A DNA stretch of 64,000 nt from NCBI RefSeq assembly GCF_007565055.1, contig NC_044556.1, positions 133,833,808 to 133,897,807 of the forward strand. The letters are read 5' to 3'. How positions within the stretch are numbered: the first letter of the stretch is position 1; each line of letters starts with the position of its first letter. Below the pieces are notes generated by a model. The model worked only from the letters and a program-made list of their open reading frames with translations. It did not search any database and had not been told where the DNA came from. Both the position numbers and the translations under genes were made by a program. Below are positions 45,294-57,239 of the stretch, piece after piece. This DNA is from Rhinopithecus roxellana. Taxonomy: Eukaryota; Chordata; Mammalia; Primates; Cercopithecidae.

Positions 45294-46744
45294 TCAGGCC
45301 TTACTTTTCAAAATGCAGCTTGTGGTTTTTTTTGTGGATTCTGAAGTCAATTAGGTGGGCTAAAAATCCATATTTTAAAATTACAACAGAATGGAATAGA
45401 AAATATTAGCATGTCATTATTGTAAAACTTTTTGTTTTAAGTATGTGCATGTATGGACTGAATCCCATGTAAAATGTATTTTTTCTTTTTACTATGAATC
45501 ATGGCTAAAAATTTTGAAGGTTAGTATTCTGGGGTGGCCTGACTTAATCTGAAGCATTAGCGGGAGGCCTGATCTGCTCTGTAAGAGGGCACGTTGGTAC
45601 TAGGAATACTTCATAGATTTTAGGTCTGGTTGGTAAAAGCTATTCTGGGACTCTTCAACTAGACCAGACCCTGCAGGAAAGTAAACCTGAACATTAGTGC
45701 TCATCCTAAAAGCAGTGGCCACTCAGGAGACTTCCAGAGTGAAGGGTGAACTAAGGATAGTTGCAGTTCTCTCTACTGAAGGCTGGACCTGTGTGCTCAA
45801 CCCTAAAGTGTCCCTGGAGTCCAAGAATGACTTTTGTCTGGTTACTTGCTTCTTGGAGACTTTTTCAAAATGGTCTCATGAGTGGTGATACTTTCTAAGA
45901 AGCAGGGTGATTTCCTAATGACCTTAGAGCCAAGATGAATTGGACAGGGTTCCCTGTGACCCTCAGATCCTCCCTGCATCATATCCTGTTGAAATCAGAA
46001 GAGGCTGTATTCTAATCTAGGAGCACATCTGTTTTCTTCCTGCCTGACAGAAAACATGTCCTTGCAGTACAAAAGATGTTGTGGTGGTCACCAGGGCTGT
46101 ACTTTTGGCTGGGTTCTAAATAAATGACACTGTAAGCCACAGAGAGAAGGGAGAAAAGGCTCCAAAAATGAAGTTTATGGGGTTACATGGGCCTTGTATT
46201 TATTCTGACAGTTGTAAAAATTCTTTTGGGCTGACCCATTTTTCTTTTCTTAATTAAAAAAAAAATCTGGCAGGCAAGAGGAAGAAATGTAAACCATGTG
46301 ACTAATGTTTCAGCTTTTTCTCCTGGAGCCAGATTCGTTAAAAATTATACCTTAGACATGTTTGACTTTTTAAAAACAATTGCCCACAAAAGCCACCAAC
46401 CATTTTTTTCTGAAACTTGTAGACTTAGCGTTCATTTTCAGGAAGGAATCCAAAAGTACAATATTTAGGAGTTACGGAACCAAAATCTCCTTTGGAGATT
46501 TTGCCCTGGTGAATTAGATTACCCTAGGACTTGGCAGAGGAACAGGCAGCCTTTTGCCTGTACTTTGCTTGAGTATTTCCAGTCCTGTTGATAGCCACCC
46601 AAAATCTTTGAGGGAGTTAGACTAAAAGATCGTCAAGGTCCTTTGTAGATGAAAAGTACTATGACTCCAGTGACGGACTGACATGGCAGTCAGGAGCTAT
46701 GTTGATGTTGACCTCTTGTTTTATATTTATTGCAAACAATTTGT
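45294..46744. other. Intronic stretch, nothing recognised
   Basis: No exon, RNA gene or clear repeat was recognised in 1.45 kb. Confidence 0.5.
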
Positions 46745-46815
46745 TTGTTCACTCACTCACTCAAATTTGAGCACTTCCTATGTGCCAAATAGTGGCCTTA
46801 GTAGGAAAATTGTAG
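46745..46815 (-). mobile_element. L2 3' terminal fragment, antisense
   Basis: CACTCACTCACTCAAATTTGAGCACTTCC and TATGTGCCAAATAGTGGCC are the reversed L2 tail and its neighbouring sequence. Confidence 0.65.
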
Positions 46816-46959
46816 GATTTTAGATCACTTATCATGGTGATTTGAGGGCTGCAAAGTCAAGTTCCAATCTCCGTTTCTGGTGTGATTTCCTATGTCTCAC
46901 CTTTGCAACTCCACACTTCAGCTAACTGGGTTATTTTCCTGTTTTAGGGTCTTTTCTCT

Positions 46960-47150
46960 CACTGTTGCCAGGGTCTAAAATGTCCTCCTTTCCTTAATTC
47001 CCTTTCTCTTTAAATCCCCAGACATCACTCAAATACTAGCTCAAATGCTACTTCTGTGAGTCCTTTCTGGTTTCTCAAAAGGTAATAAGTGATTCTTCTC
47101 TCAAGCCAAAGCACTTTTACTTCTTTTTTAACACCACACATAATCTTCTT
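46960..47150 (+). mobile_element. L2 fragment, sense
   Basis: ATGTCCTCCTTTCCTTAATTCC, CACTCAAATACTAGCTCAAATG and GTGAGTCCTTTCTGGTTTC follow the L2 3' region. Confidence 0.8.
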
Positions 47151-47828
47151 AGATTGAACTGTATGAAATCACAGTTTTATAAGTTAAAAATAGTTAAATA
47201 TTGGCAACTTCATACAGTTCCACCTGATATTAACTGTGTTATTGTATGGAACTTCAGTTAGGCCTCTATAAACATATTACCCCCAAGACTTAGAGCCAGA
47301 AATATTCTTTGATTCTTTTCTTCAAAAATGTGAGTTATTATTAAACTAAGTTTCATTAAACCTGTGCTTGGAAGTTTCATTTAAAAAATTAAATATAGAA
47401 AATATTTATTTTTAATTTTGTTCGTCTTAGCTAATCATCTAAAATTTTGATTCAGTAAACCAATGTATCAGCTATAACTTTCAGTGTAGTTTAATAAGGT
47501 TCTGTATAATTATCTACTTTATTTATTAAAATGATTTATTCAACATGGCTAAAGATAAAGCTCTGTGATATATTGCTGGAGACATTCCCCACTCCCAGCA
47601 ATGCTTGCCAGTTAACATTGTTTTCACCATTCAGATGTTTCACCATTCCGTCACATCTGATTTGGATACATATCTAGCCAACTCTACAATTATTCAACTT
47701 ACAGAGTTCCACTGTAGCTATGGAGATCTAAGGAGAGAGTTGGTGGGATAGTTATTTGAAGTCAATGAATATCATATCTGTAACATTCCATGTTACCTGT
47801 ATAGAATCAGAAAAGGATGGAAAGTTAG
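47151..47828. other. Intronic stretch with a 12-bp inverted repeat
   Basis: GAACTGTATGAA (47,156-47,167) and its exact complement TTCATACAGTTC (47,209-47,220) enclose 41 bases. The rest is AT-rich unassigned intron. Confidence 0.6.
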
Positions 47829-48134
47829 ATTTTTTTTTTTTTTTTTTTTAATTTAGAGACAGGGTCTTGCTCTGTCACACGAGCTGGAGTTCAATATGAT
47901 CATAGCTTACTGTAGCCTCAAACTTCTGTCCTCAAGAGATCCTCCTGTCTCAGCCTCCTGAATAACTAGGACTACAGGCCTATGCAACTCCCATGGCTAA
48001 TTCTTTTAATTTTTTTTTTGGAGATGGGCCTTGCTATGTTACCTAGGCTCATCTTGAACTCCTGGGCTCAAGTGATCCTCCTGCTTTGGCCTCTCAAGGT
48101 GTTGGAATTATGGGCACGAGCCACTATGCCTGGC
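47829..48134 (-). mobile_element. AluJ element, antisense
   Basis: A diverged full-length reverse Alu with a T-run of about 20, ending GAGCCACTATGCCTGGC. Confidence 0.94.
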
Positions 48135-49084
48135 TGATTTTATTTTTCTCGGTGTTTTTATGTTAGTTCGTAGTGATCATTGCTTACAAACCAAATCTGG
48201 GATTTTGGCAACAGTTGTTGGCAGAACTACTCGTCCATTGTTTTCAGTCTACCTTAATTCCTGCCTAAAAATTGGTGTACTTTCTTGTACGCCCTTTAGA
48301 CACCACTGTGATTTTAATTTCTGGGAAGATTCCACTCATCACATCTGCTGCTCCTTTTAGTGTCCTTCCAGGTTATTTATCCAGCCCTGGAGACATGAAA
48401 TCACTTAAAGGGCTAAGTGCTTTCTTACTGTCACCTTCTCTATCTTGGCTTTAGTTTCCTCTTCACCATGCTGGTCCTACCCTTTCCAGTTTGAAGATCA
48501 TTTTCCTTGATAGGGAGGATAGAAGCAAAAGAGGAGTGAAGTAGTTCTGCTTTTTCTGTGTTATCAGTTAACATTACCCCACCTATCAGCAACCACTCCC
48601 TTCCTATTTTTGCTCCTAAAATAGCTGAAAAAAGTCCTTTTACTTGACCTTAACAATTTTGATAAGGCTCAGTTCATTATAGTATTCACTTTCATGTTAC
48701 TATGTTTTATAAGTATGTGCTACCCTAAGTATATGTACAGTTTAATTATGGGACCTGCTTTCTGTCTTTTATAATTTGGAAAACATGTACAACCACCTTG
48801 ATCTCTTTAGATGATTTCTTTCATTGCATATTCTAAATATTTGTCTCACCTCTCTTGAAGCCTCTTCCCTGTTAAAGAAGGTTTATATAATAATGCTTTC
48901 CTAACGTTTGGGATACATGTCTGGGATACACCTCTACAAGAGCATAATCACTCTCTGCCCAGGTTTCTACATATCCTGCAGCAATCATTTTTCATAACTG
49001 AGCATAATTATGTCTGGACTAATAGTTATTTTTATTTCCTCCTATCAGTAGAGTAAATAAAAACCTAGAAGAAAACATTGATAG
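48135..49084. other. Intronic stretch, nothing recognised
   Basis: No exon or clear repeat was recognised. Confidence 0.5.
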
Positions 49085-49420
49085 CTATTGGTGAGTGCTT
49101 GTACACTGAGAGGGAGGAGTCAAAGATAATTCCAAGACTTTTGGTCTTGGTATTTGAACAAAGAGAACAGTGGTATCATTAGTAGAAACAGAGATTCTGA
49201 GAAGAACTTTGTGGTGCTGGTGGGAGGGTAGTGATATAATTATTTGAATTTTAGACATAGCATGCTGGAAGGGTTTCTGGATTAGAAGAGATTTGGGGTT
49301 AGAGGTGTACATTTGGCTATCATTTACACATAGGTGATACTTTAAGTGGCAAGAATGAATGATATAGAGAAAATGGAAAATAAAAGAGTATTGCAGGCCA
49401 AGTGTGGGTAATGTCATGTC
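49085..49420 (-). mobile_element. L2 ORF2 (reverse transcriptase) fragment, antisense
   Basis: The minus-strand frame contains KYHLCVNDSQMYTSNP, where L2 reverse transcriptase normally has the YADD active-site motif before SQIY. Both the tyrosine and the first part of the motif have changed, so it is dead. The + strand also has GGAGTCAAAGATAATTCCAAG, a typical antisense L2 phrase. Confidence 0.88.
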
Positions 49421-49864
49421 CAGGGGACCAAAAGGTAGAGACCAGTTAGCCTAGGAGTCAGAAAAGCATAGCTAGGAAGGTAGCAGCAGTAACAGGCTAA
49501 TTCGTTGTTATAGACTTTGGGGGAGGCCAAAGTTTTAAATACATAAGCCTATGTACTCTAAAAACAAGTAACGTCCTCTCGCTTTTGGTCATTTCAGCTT
49601 TCCAAAGCATATTTTAAAACTGAACATTAATGAAAAAGTTCTCTGAGTAATCCAAACAGTTCTCATCTGATAGGAAAGGCCAGGAGGCTGTCATTCTTAA
49701 TGCATATCATGTCAATTCTGAATGTATAATAAAGTTGGTTGTTTATATAAAGTCATACATGAAGTTCCTTGTTCCAGTTGAGTAGAAGTAGCAAATCTGA
49801 AGGAAATGGGGCTTTTAGAAGCAGACACACTCATAGCAACAAAAACTGACAATCCCAGTGGAAG
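49421..49864. other. Intronic stretch, nothing recognised
   Basis: Between two L2 pieces; unassigned. Confidence 0.5.
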
Positions 49865-50054
49865 CCTATGTTCAAATGTCACCTTCTTGGTAAGGCCTTC
49901 TCTAATCACTCATCTAAATTGCAACCATCAAGGCCGGACGCAGAGCTCACACCTGTAATCCCAGCACTTTGGGAGGCTAAGGTGGGAGGATTGCTTGAAC
50001 CCAGGAGTATGAGACCAGCCTGGGCAAAGTATTGAGCCCTGTTTGTATTTTTAA

Positions 50055-50089
<35 letters not shown>

Positions 50090-50385
50090 ACTCTCCCCAA
50101 CCCTGTCTCTAATTTTTAAATAAATAAATCGCAACTGCCCCAACCCCGGACTCCCTATCCTCCATTTCAGCTTTACTTCCTCCTTAACACCACTGTAACA
50201 TACCTTTTTATTTGTTTGTTTGTTTCTTTGTTATTGTTTGATTGAGTGCTGCTTCCTACATTAGAATGTAAGTTCCATGAGGACATGGGTTTTGGTGTTT
50301 TTTTGCCCCCTGCTGTATTCCCAAAGTCTAGAACAGCACCTAGCTGATGGAAGACACATGCTTATTTGTGAAATAAATGCATGTA
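49865..50385 (+). mobile_element. L2 3' end, sense, split by an Alu monomer
   Basis: TTCAAATGTCACCTTCTTGG and GCCTTCTCTAATCACTC come before the insertion. ACACCACTGTAACATACC, TAGAATGTAAGTTCCATGAGG and TCTAGAACAGCACCTAGC come after it. Confidence 0.88.
49932..50088 (+). mobile_element. Left Alu monomer (FLAM-like), sense, with (CAAT)n tail
   Basis: One Alu arm (GGCCGGACGCAGAGCTC to CCTGGGCAAAGTATTGAGCC) is followed by a tail expanded into about seven CAAT units. Confidence 0.85.
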
Positions 50386-50738
50386 AGAAGGAGATGATGA
50401 TTAAATACCAGGCATGAAAATATGAAAAGTGTATAGGTATATGAGATCATTTAGCTTTGAAATAAGCACTTCTATTTATGTCATTTTCTCTAGGGGAAGA
50501 TACTACAGTACCTTGTAGCACTGATGGCCTACTGAGCTGAAAATGAAAGGTTAAACCATGCTCTGGATGTTCTGCTTTTGAAGGCAGAAAAATAACATAT
50601 TTCAGTAACATTTTAATCAAATAAATGAAACTTTTAGAATGTTAATGTTTAAAGTAAGGTTCCTCCTTGGGAAAATATTCCTATATTGAACACTAAATTC
50701 TCCCACGAATAACCATTGTTATGTGATTTAAATGTACC
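50386..50738. other. Intronic stretch, nothing recognised
   Basis: No exon or clear repeat was recognised. Confidence 0.5.
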
Positions 50739-51047
50739 TTTTTTTTTTCCTTTTCTTTTCTTTTTTGAGACAGAGTCTCACTCTGTTGCCCAGGCTGGTG
50801 TACAGTGGTATGATCTTGGCTCACTACAACCTCCGCCTCCCAGGCTCAAGCAATTCTCGTGGCTTAGCCTCCCAAATAGCTGGGATTAGAGGCATGCGCC
50901 ACCATGCCCAGCTAATTTTTGTATTTTTAATAGAGACAGGATTTTGCCATGTTGGCCAGGCTGGTCTTGAACTATTAGCCTCAAGTGATCCCCCTGCCTC
51001 CGCCTCCCAACGTGTTGGGATTACAGGTGTGAGCCACTGCGTCCGGC
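50739..51047 (-). mobile_element. AluS/J element, antisense
   Basis: A reverse full-length Alu; its tail is a T-run broken by CC and C. TGTACC lies on both sides. Confidence 0.95.
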
Positions 51048-52334
51048 TGTGTACCGGTTTCTTAAAATTTGATTTTTCCTTAACCTCATTGACAACCTGG
51101 ACAACTTTCTTCCAGGTCCACGGAAGGAAATGTTAAAGGTTTTGCCTCCTTTCTTCCCAGTCTCAGAGACCTTTAACCCAGACGTGTGGAATTAGATGTT
51201 GGAGCTACAGAGAAATATATGGCAGCTAAACTTAAAAACTATTAAACTGAAATCTCTTCCACTAGTTATGCTTTCACAGACTGTTGCTTTATTGTAGGAC
51301 ATCAGTGGCCTGTTTGTTCCTCTCTTGTCTTTTTGGCAAAATGAATGAGTGAGTGCTTCTAAATGACTGCAAGATGCCTGTCAAATCGCATAAGCAGATT
51401 TGAAAAATGCTACGTTTTCAATTAAGATGTAGCTGCAAAGCACAGCTGTTCAGTTCGAGAGACCTAGCCTGACCTCCTACACATTTTACCCTTCTCCACA
51501 GTTGCCTCTTAGTCCTTGAAAAAACATTTTTTTCTTATTCCCTCTCTTTCATTATTTACATTGGATACAATAGCTGCGTTAGCTATTTCTCTGGCTCAAT
51601 ATAATATGTTTTTAAACTTACAATCTATGGTAGTGACTGAGGAAAACTTTTTAATGTGAAGGGAAAGTGTCCCCACTTTAATTAGAATGACAAAGCAGTA
51701 TGGGGTTATGTAATAGGTATTCATGCCGCTCCATTGGTTACATAATATAATGGTCACTCACAACAGATACTTAAATCCATTTCACATCCAGGACCATTGT
51801 GTCCACTTGCAGAGACAGTGCTTTCTTTGTTTTCACCAAATAAATAGCTAGTGATTATTAGCTTAGCTTTTAAGTTAAATCACATTCCTGGAAAGGGAAA
51901 TGTTGCAACATTTTTTTTTAGTAGGAGAATGCATTTTTGAAAATCCAAACGTACTATTACTGCCAGTGACACGACCATTACACTTCTTTGAAAAGAGAAA
52001 CCTATGTTTTATTTAATTTAGGCAGTTATAATTTCCCATAGTCACATTCCCTCTATCCTGTTAATATGCAGTCTCAATATTTGTCTTCAAATGGTTTCAG
52101 TAACATGGAACAGCCATGACTTAATTTGCCTACAATGGTGTCTTTTCCCTTCCAGCACCCCATAAATGCAATTTTGACCTGTTGTTGAGTTTGTGGTTCA
52201 TTCACAGCATCTGACATGGAGTAGGTCCTTACTGCTTGGCATGTGTGGAGTGAGGGTAGAGGGCAGCACATGGGGATGTCTTTAGTGAGCAAATGGGGGG
52301 CCTGACCTACTCGGCCGTCTGGTGCTGCTCTTTC
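51048..52334. other. Intronic stretch, nothing recognised
   Basis: No exon, RNA gene or clear repeat was recognised in 1.3 kb. Confidence 0.5.
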
Positions 52335-52530
52335 CATGAGGCTTTGGAGTCTGAGGGATCTGGTTTTGACTCTTGGCTCTGTCAATTACTAGTAATGTGA
52401 CCAGGTAGATTGCTTGTCCTGTTTGAGCGTCAGTGTCCTCATCTGTAAACTGGGATTATTGTGAGGATCAAATGAGATTGTGTATATAAAAGGGCTTTGA
52501 ATATTAGACACAACCGAAGATAATGATTCC
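52335..52530 (+). mobile_element. MIR SINE, sense
   Basis: TGACTCTTGGCTCTGTCAATTAC, AATGTGACCAGGTAG, GTCCTCATCTGTAAACTGGG and GTGAGGATCAAATGAG give MIR from its middle to its 3' end. Confidence 0.9.
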
Positions 52531-52889
52531 CAATGTGAAATTTACTAGTCAAAAATGAACTTGTAACACTGATTGACTTCTGTATTCATTTCCTCTGATC
52601 TGCTGCAGTCAGGAACAAGTTAAAGCAAGTGTATGCTTCTGCTTGGAATAAAACTGGTTTCAGTCAATGACTATGGAAAAAGAATAAAATTGGCCCCTTT
52701 CTGTGGGTAAGGAAGAGAGTTGGAGAGGAGAGTGACAACACCGTGCTCAGTAGGAGCAGATGACTTTACTTCAGTCGTGGTTTATTTCATTTTGTCCTCA
52801 TTGAAATTTCTCTAATATTGTTACCATGGTTCTGAATCATCAATGTTTGTTATAATAACTGGGATTGAATGCACCTTCTTCAGTTACAG

Positions 52890-53300
52890 GAATTTGGATT
52901 TAGGAAGTTGGAGGTGGGGCCCATGAATCTACTTTTAGTAAGCACCCCCAGGTGATGCTGATGAAGGTGGATTAGCCAGGCATGGTGGCTCACGCCTGTA
53001 ATCCCAGAACTTTGGGAGGTCGAGACAGGAGGATAGCTTGAGCCCAGGAGTTTGAGACCACCTGGGCAATATAGTGAGACCTTCGTCTCTACAAAAATTT
53101 AAAAAATTAACTGGGCACAGTGGCGTATAGCTATAGTCCCAGCTATTCAGGAAGCTGAGGTGAGAGGATCACTTGAGCCTGAGAGGCAGAGGTTGCATGA
53201 ACCATGATCGCGCTACTGCACTCCAGCCTAGGCAACAGAACGAGACTCTGTTAAAAAAAAATGTAGATCATGATCCACATTTAGGAAATTTTGCTCCCAT
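52890..53300 (+). mobile_element. MER5A (hAT-Charlie MITE), split by an Alu
   Basis: GGAGGTGGGGCCCATGAATC and CACCCCCAGGTGATGCTGATG lie to the left of the Alu. GTAGATCATGATCCACATTT at about 53,264 is the diverged right end. Confidence 0.75.
52974..53261 (+). mobile_element. AluJ element, sense
   Basis: A diverged Alu with both arms and a short A tail, inserted in MER5A. Confidence 0.94.
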
Positions 53301-53399
53301 CACTGTTGCTTTCTCCAGTAGTTTTCTAAGCGAATCTTTTCTTTTTTTCACGTAATTCATTCTTCATGTAAAGTCATTTCATCATGATATACTCACATT

Positions 53400-53912
53400 T
53401 ACACTTACATTTGATCCTGATATACCCACTTGCTTAAAACCCTTTAAAAGCTTCACACTGATATTAGGTTTAATATCAAAGTTCTTCTGGCTGAGCTTCC
53501 ACCAGTCTGCCTTGGTTCACTCTCCTTTGGCCACATCATCATCTTTTTATCCTTCTTGTATTCCAAGTTACTTCATGGCATTTGCACATGCTGTTCCCTC
53601 CCCTGAAACGTTCTCTCTCTCACCATTTACCTGGTGCACACCTACTCGTTATTCACATGTTTTCTCAGTGAAATTTCTCTTATCTCTAAGACAAAATCTG
53701 ATCCTCTCATGTTTTTAAGCAGCTTTTTATAGGAAGCAATTATTTCTACTGCCATTAGACAATTGTTAAATTATCTTCTTTGCTTGAATGTTGGCTTCAT
53801 GAGGATAGGGAGTGTGTGTGTTGTTCATTTCTGTATCCACAGTGTCCTGTAGTAGTACGCAGAACACAGTGGAAGCTCAGGAAATATTCTGAATAAATAA
53901 ATGAATGAAAGT
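53400..53912 (+). mobile_element. L2 LINE 3' part, sense
   Basis: TTGCACATGCTGTTCCCTCC, TTCTCAGTGAAATTTCTC, TGTATCCACAGTGTCCTG and the terminal AATAAATAAATGAATGAAAG give a continuous L2 3' end of about 510 bases. Confidence 0.92.
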
Positions 53913-54250
53913 GGGATTTGTGGCAAAGAAGTGATGCTCTAGACCTCCACCCCCAGGGTTTAATGACTGATGCAGTGGGTGGGCCTTTTTATAAAGTGGC
54001 AATGCACCTAACTTAGGATTCTAGAATGAGATGTTTATTTCAGTGGTAAAAACTTCTTATAAGTTTGGAGACCTCAAACAGTATCCTTTGTGTTCAACAC
54101 TTAGAACCTGGTATGGGAAAAAGGGGAAGTTATAAAGATTTCAGGTGAAATCCTGACATATTTTGCATGATATCTTGCATGCAGAAAGTATTGGAAGCTG
54201 CTTGGTAGTCCAATGCCTCACAAGTAAATTTCTTGCAACATATTTATTTG
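53913..54250. other. Intronic stretch, nothing recognised
   Basis: Unassigned sequence before duplication copy A. Confidence 0.5.
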
Positions 54251-54378
54251 TGTTTATTTTAGCAGTCCAGCTGAGAGGTGATGATCAAGCATTACATGCT
54301 TTTATTGTATATATACAGACTTTATATGTACATATTTTTATTTGACTGAATTTGGAAGAATCAAGTAAAAGTTATTTA
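54251..54378 (+). repeat. Local direct duplication, copy A (128 bp)
   Basis: By eye this matches 55,486-55,613 with 3 differences in 128 bases and no gaps (start TGTTTATTTTAGCAGTCC, end GTTATTTA). The copies are in the same orientation, 1,235 bases apart. Sequence on either side of the two copies does not match. Confidence 0.95.
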
Positions 54379-54895
54379 TATCACGTAGCTGGTTGATTAG
54401 ATTGCATGTTCATTTCCTCAGATATTCCCACTTGGAGTTGTAAAAAGTCAAGTAAGTGCATATTCCCACTCTCTGTTTTCGAAGCTAACAGTTGGCCCAA
54501 TGACATCTACATCAGATAGAACAATAAGAGCTATGTCAGCCCCAGAGAATGAGAGATCCTTGTTATGTGTAGCTTGATTCAGCATCTCAATCTTGATGGG
54601 AAAAGAATTCTGGAGAAAAAAACCCCCATGACTTCAGTAATTTTTAAAATCATGATAACCAAATATGGAATTAATTGGTCTTCAAAAGAAGCTCAGAACA
54701 GTCATTTTAATAAATTCATTGCAGTTCTCAACTGCTGTGAAGAGATGGGACCAGTTAACTTTGTTTACTTGAAATTTTTAGTTCAGAAAAACAGATTTTT
54801 GTATTTTTCAAGGTATTCATTGAATTTCGCATGCATCGAATTCAGATTTAAAAAAAAATATGCAATTTACTTACAGTATTACTTTGTTTTCCATT
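54379..54895. other. Intronic stretch between duplication and L2
   Basis: Unassigned AT-rich sequence. Part of a 138-codon + strand frame (54,565-54,981) lies here without a known motif. Confidence 0.5.
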
Positions 54896-55485
54896 CATTT
54901 TCCAAAATATTTATTGAGCATTCGTTATGTAGTAGACATTATTTTATGCACCGGAGACATAGTGGTGAGCAAGACAGATAATGGCTCTGCACTCACGGAG
55001 TGTTTACAGGCAACAAACAAGTAAAGAAGTCAGTACTCAAGAAATTAGTCTAGATAAGGTAATCTGGTGTGGCAGGGGAAGATGGGAAGTGTGACACTGA
55101 CCAGAGGGCTGCTCTGGGGATTTATCTGAGTAAGTACTGCCCAATCAAAAGAAGGGAGTAAGGGGCCAGCTTGAGAACATGCACAGGCTGAGCAGCATTT
55201 AAGGCAGAAGGAACAAATGCAAAGAGCCTTCCATGAGAATGAGCTTGCTGTGTTTTAGGAACCGAAAGAAGGCCAGTGTGGTTGGGGCCTAGAGAGGGAA
55301 GGAGATGGTTTTGGTGGTGAAGTCAAGGAGATAGGTAGGAAGGGCTTTGCAAGGTCTGGCAGAAGGCTGGATTTCATTCAAAGGATTATGGGAAGCCAGT
55401 GGGAGGTTTTAAGTAGGGGCGCGATACCATCTGATTTGTGTTTTTAAAAGATCACCACGGATACCATAAGAACAATTTAAAAGGT
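54896..55485 (-). mobile_element. L2 LINE, antisense
   Basis: ATTTATTGAGCATTCGTTATG, CAGGCTGAGCAGCATTTAAGG, GGAAGCCAGTGGGAGGTTTT and TTTTTAAAAGATCACCACGG give reversed L2 from its 3' end inwards. Confidence 0.88.
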
Positions 55486-55613
55486 TGTTTATTTTAGCAG
55501 TCCAGCTGAGAGGTGATGATCAAGCATTACATGCTTTTATTGTGTATGTACAGACTTTATATGTACATATTTTTATTTGACTGAATTTGGAAGAATCAAG
55601 TAAAGGTTATTTA
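55486..55613 (+). repeat. Local direct duplication, copy B (128 bp)
   Basis: Near-identical to 54,251-54,378. It follows directly on antisense L2 sequence, and its AGCAGTCCAGCTGAGAGGTGATGATC resembles an L2 phrase, so this copy may be the source and copy A the derived one. Confidence 0.95.
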
Positions 55614-55689
55614 GGGACCATAATAATGTCCCTAGATAGATTCATTAGATTAAAAACATATCCATTTAATTAATGTTCATGAAAAGCTT

Positions 55690-56470
55690 ATTACTGATTT
55701 GGTTGTAGGCCGATTTCTAGAGATACAAATATGAATAGTCTTTGCCCTTAAAAATTTTACAGTCTAGTGGGGGATACCTGTAATTAAATAAATACAACCT
55801 AATATGGGAGGTATATGGGTATGATGAATAAAATTGTAATAAATGTTTCTGGCCATGTGTTTTGGTGGGCATATACACTCATTTCTGTTGAGACTATGTC
55901 TGAGTGGATTGGTGAATTATAGGATAGGCATGTTAAACTTTAGTAGCTTGTTGGAGTTTATCATAAAAGCAGGATTTGTACTTTAGAAAGATCATTTTGT
56001 ATACGGATGAGTGGTTGAAGTGATAAGTCTAGAGGCAAGTGAGACTAGTTAGGTGCCTATTACTCATACCCAGTTATGGACTGAGATCTAAATTAAGACA
56101 AAGGCAGTGAGGCTGAAGAATGAGAATGTAATGGAAAGATATTATAGGAGATGGAATAGGTTGGATTTTGGGGAGATGAGGGAGTAAGGATGATCTGTAC
56201 ATTTATGACTTGGGTCATTAAGTCAGAGGCCAGAAAAGGGGTGAGCTTTTAGAGGAGTAAAATGATTTTCCTTTTGTATGTGTTAAATTAGAGTTGTCTA
56301 TGAATTATTCAGGTGAACGTGGTAATTGGAAATTCAAGTCTAGAATTCAGAAGAGAAGTAAAAACTGTAGATAAAGATTTGTGTTAGGTGAAACTGTGAG
56401 GATATATGTGTGGGATGACCGGAAAGAGTATAGAAAAAGAGGAAAGAAGGTTGTGGTTAGAAATGTTTCC
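55690..56470 (-). mobile_element. L2 LINE, antisense, diverged
   Basis: CAGTCTAGTGGGGGATACC, AAGATCATTTTGTATACGG and GTTGTCTATGAATTATTCAGG match antisense L2 order loosely; divergence is high. Confidence 0.65.
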
Positions 56471-56544
56471 ATATTGATGGTAAGTGAAGGATGAGGAACT
56501 GTTCATGAGCCTTTAGAGTCACAGGAGATCTTTGAGGAAGATAA

Positions 56545-56750
56545 GATAGTGTGGTTAAGTCTGACTGTGGATCCAGACTGCTTGAATTTGAATCCTGGCT
56601 TTTCTGCCACTTAGCTGTTGTGACCTGGAATGAGTCACTTAGCCTCTCTGGGCCTCAGTTTTCGTATCTGTAAAATGGGGATAATAAATGTACCTGCTTT
56701 ATAAGGTTATTATAAGATATATACAAAATGCTTGGAATTGTTATTGTTAT
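56545..56750 (+). mobile_element. MIR SINE, sense, well preserved
   Basis: CAGACTGCTTGAATTTGAATCC, TGCCACTTAGCTGTTGTGACC, GCCTCTCTGGGCCTCAG and GTAAAATGGGGATAATAA give an almost consensus MIR. Confidence 0.96.
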
Positions 56751-57089
56751 TCTTGAGAAAATGATGTTTACAAGCAAAAGGTACAGAGTTTCAGGAGGGA
56801 ATCAATAGTGCCAGGTCTACAAGGATTTCACAGTAGGTAAGTGCTAAAACATTTCCATAGGATTGACAACCAGCTGGAAGAGTAATGAGGGCAGAAACAA
56901 ACTCTGTAGGCTAATCGTAATACCTTCCCTCTTTGTAGGAACACCTATTGAATTTCATAACATAAACACACAAGGAAGATCACATGGTTTGCTTGAAAGC
57001 ATCTCAGGTTACTGACATGAATGCTAGTAATACCTTAGTTTAACATATACTTCTTTAATTTAAAGCAGGTCAAAGTGTGTCCTGTGTTC

Positions 57090-57210
57090 TTTTGAATCAC
57101 CCTCATAACATCAAGGAAGATGAAGATAATATTCTTAGTTTGCAATTGAGGAAACTAAGACTAAGAGAGGCCAGATGACTTTATCCAAGCTTATACTAAT
57201 CAACTTCTCC
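57090..57210 (-). mobile_element. MIR SINE fragment, antisense
   Basis: TTGAGGAAACTAAGACTAAGAG and GCCAGATGACTTTATCCAAGC are reversed MIR core. Confidence 0.65.
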
Positions 57211-57239
57211 ATCATCCCATCAGTAAACCCTAGTTATCT

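Noticed and set aside
49085..49417. 110-codon minus-strand frame
   Set aside because: A fragment of L2 reverse transcriptase with a degraded YADD motif; part of a dead LINE.
50732..51136. 134-codon + strand frame
   Set aside because: Alu-derived translation (IFVFLIETGFCHVGQAGLELL) plus flanking sequence.
54565..54981. 138-codon + strand frame
   Set aside because: No motif, lysine/phenylalanine-rich as expected from AT-rich DNA, and it runs into antisense L2.
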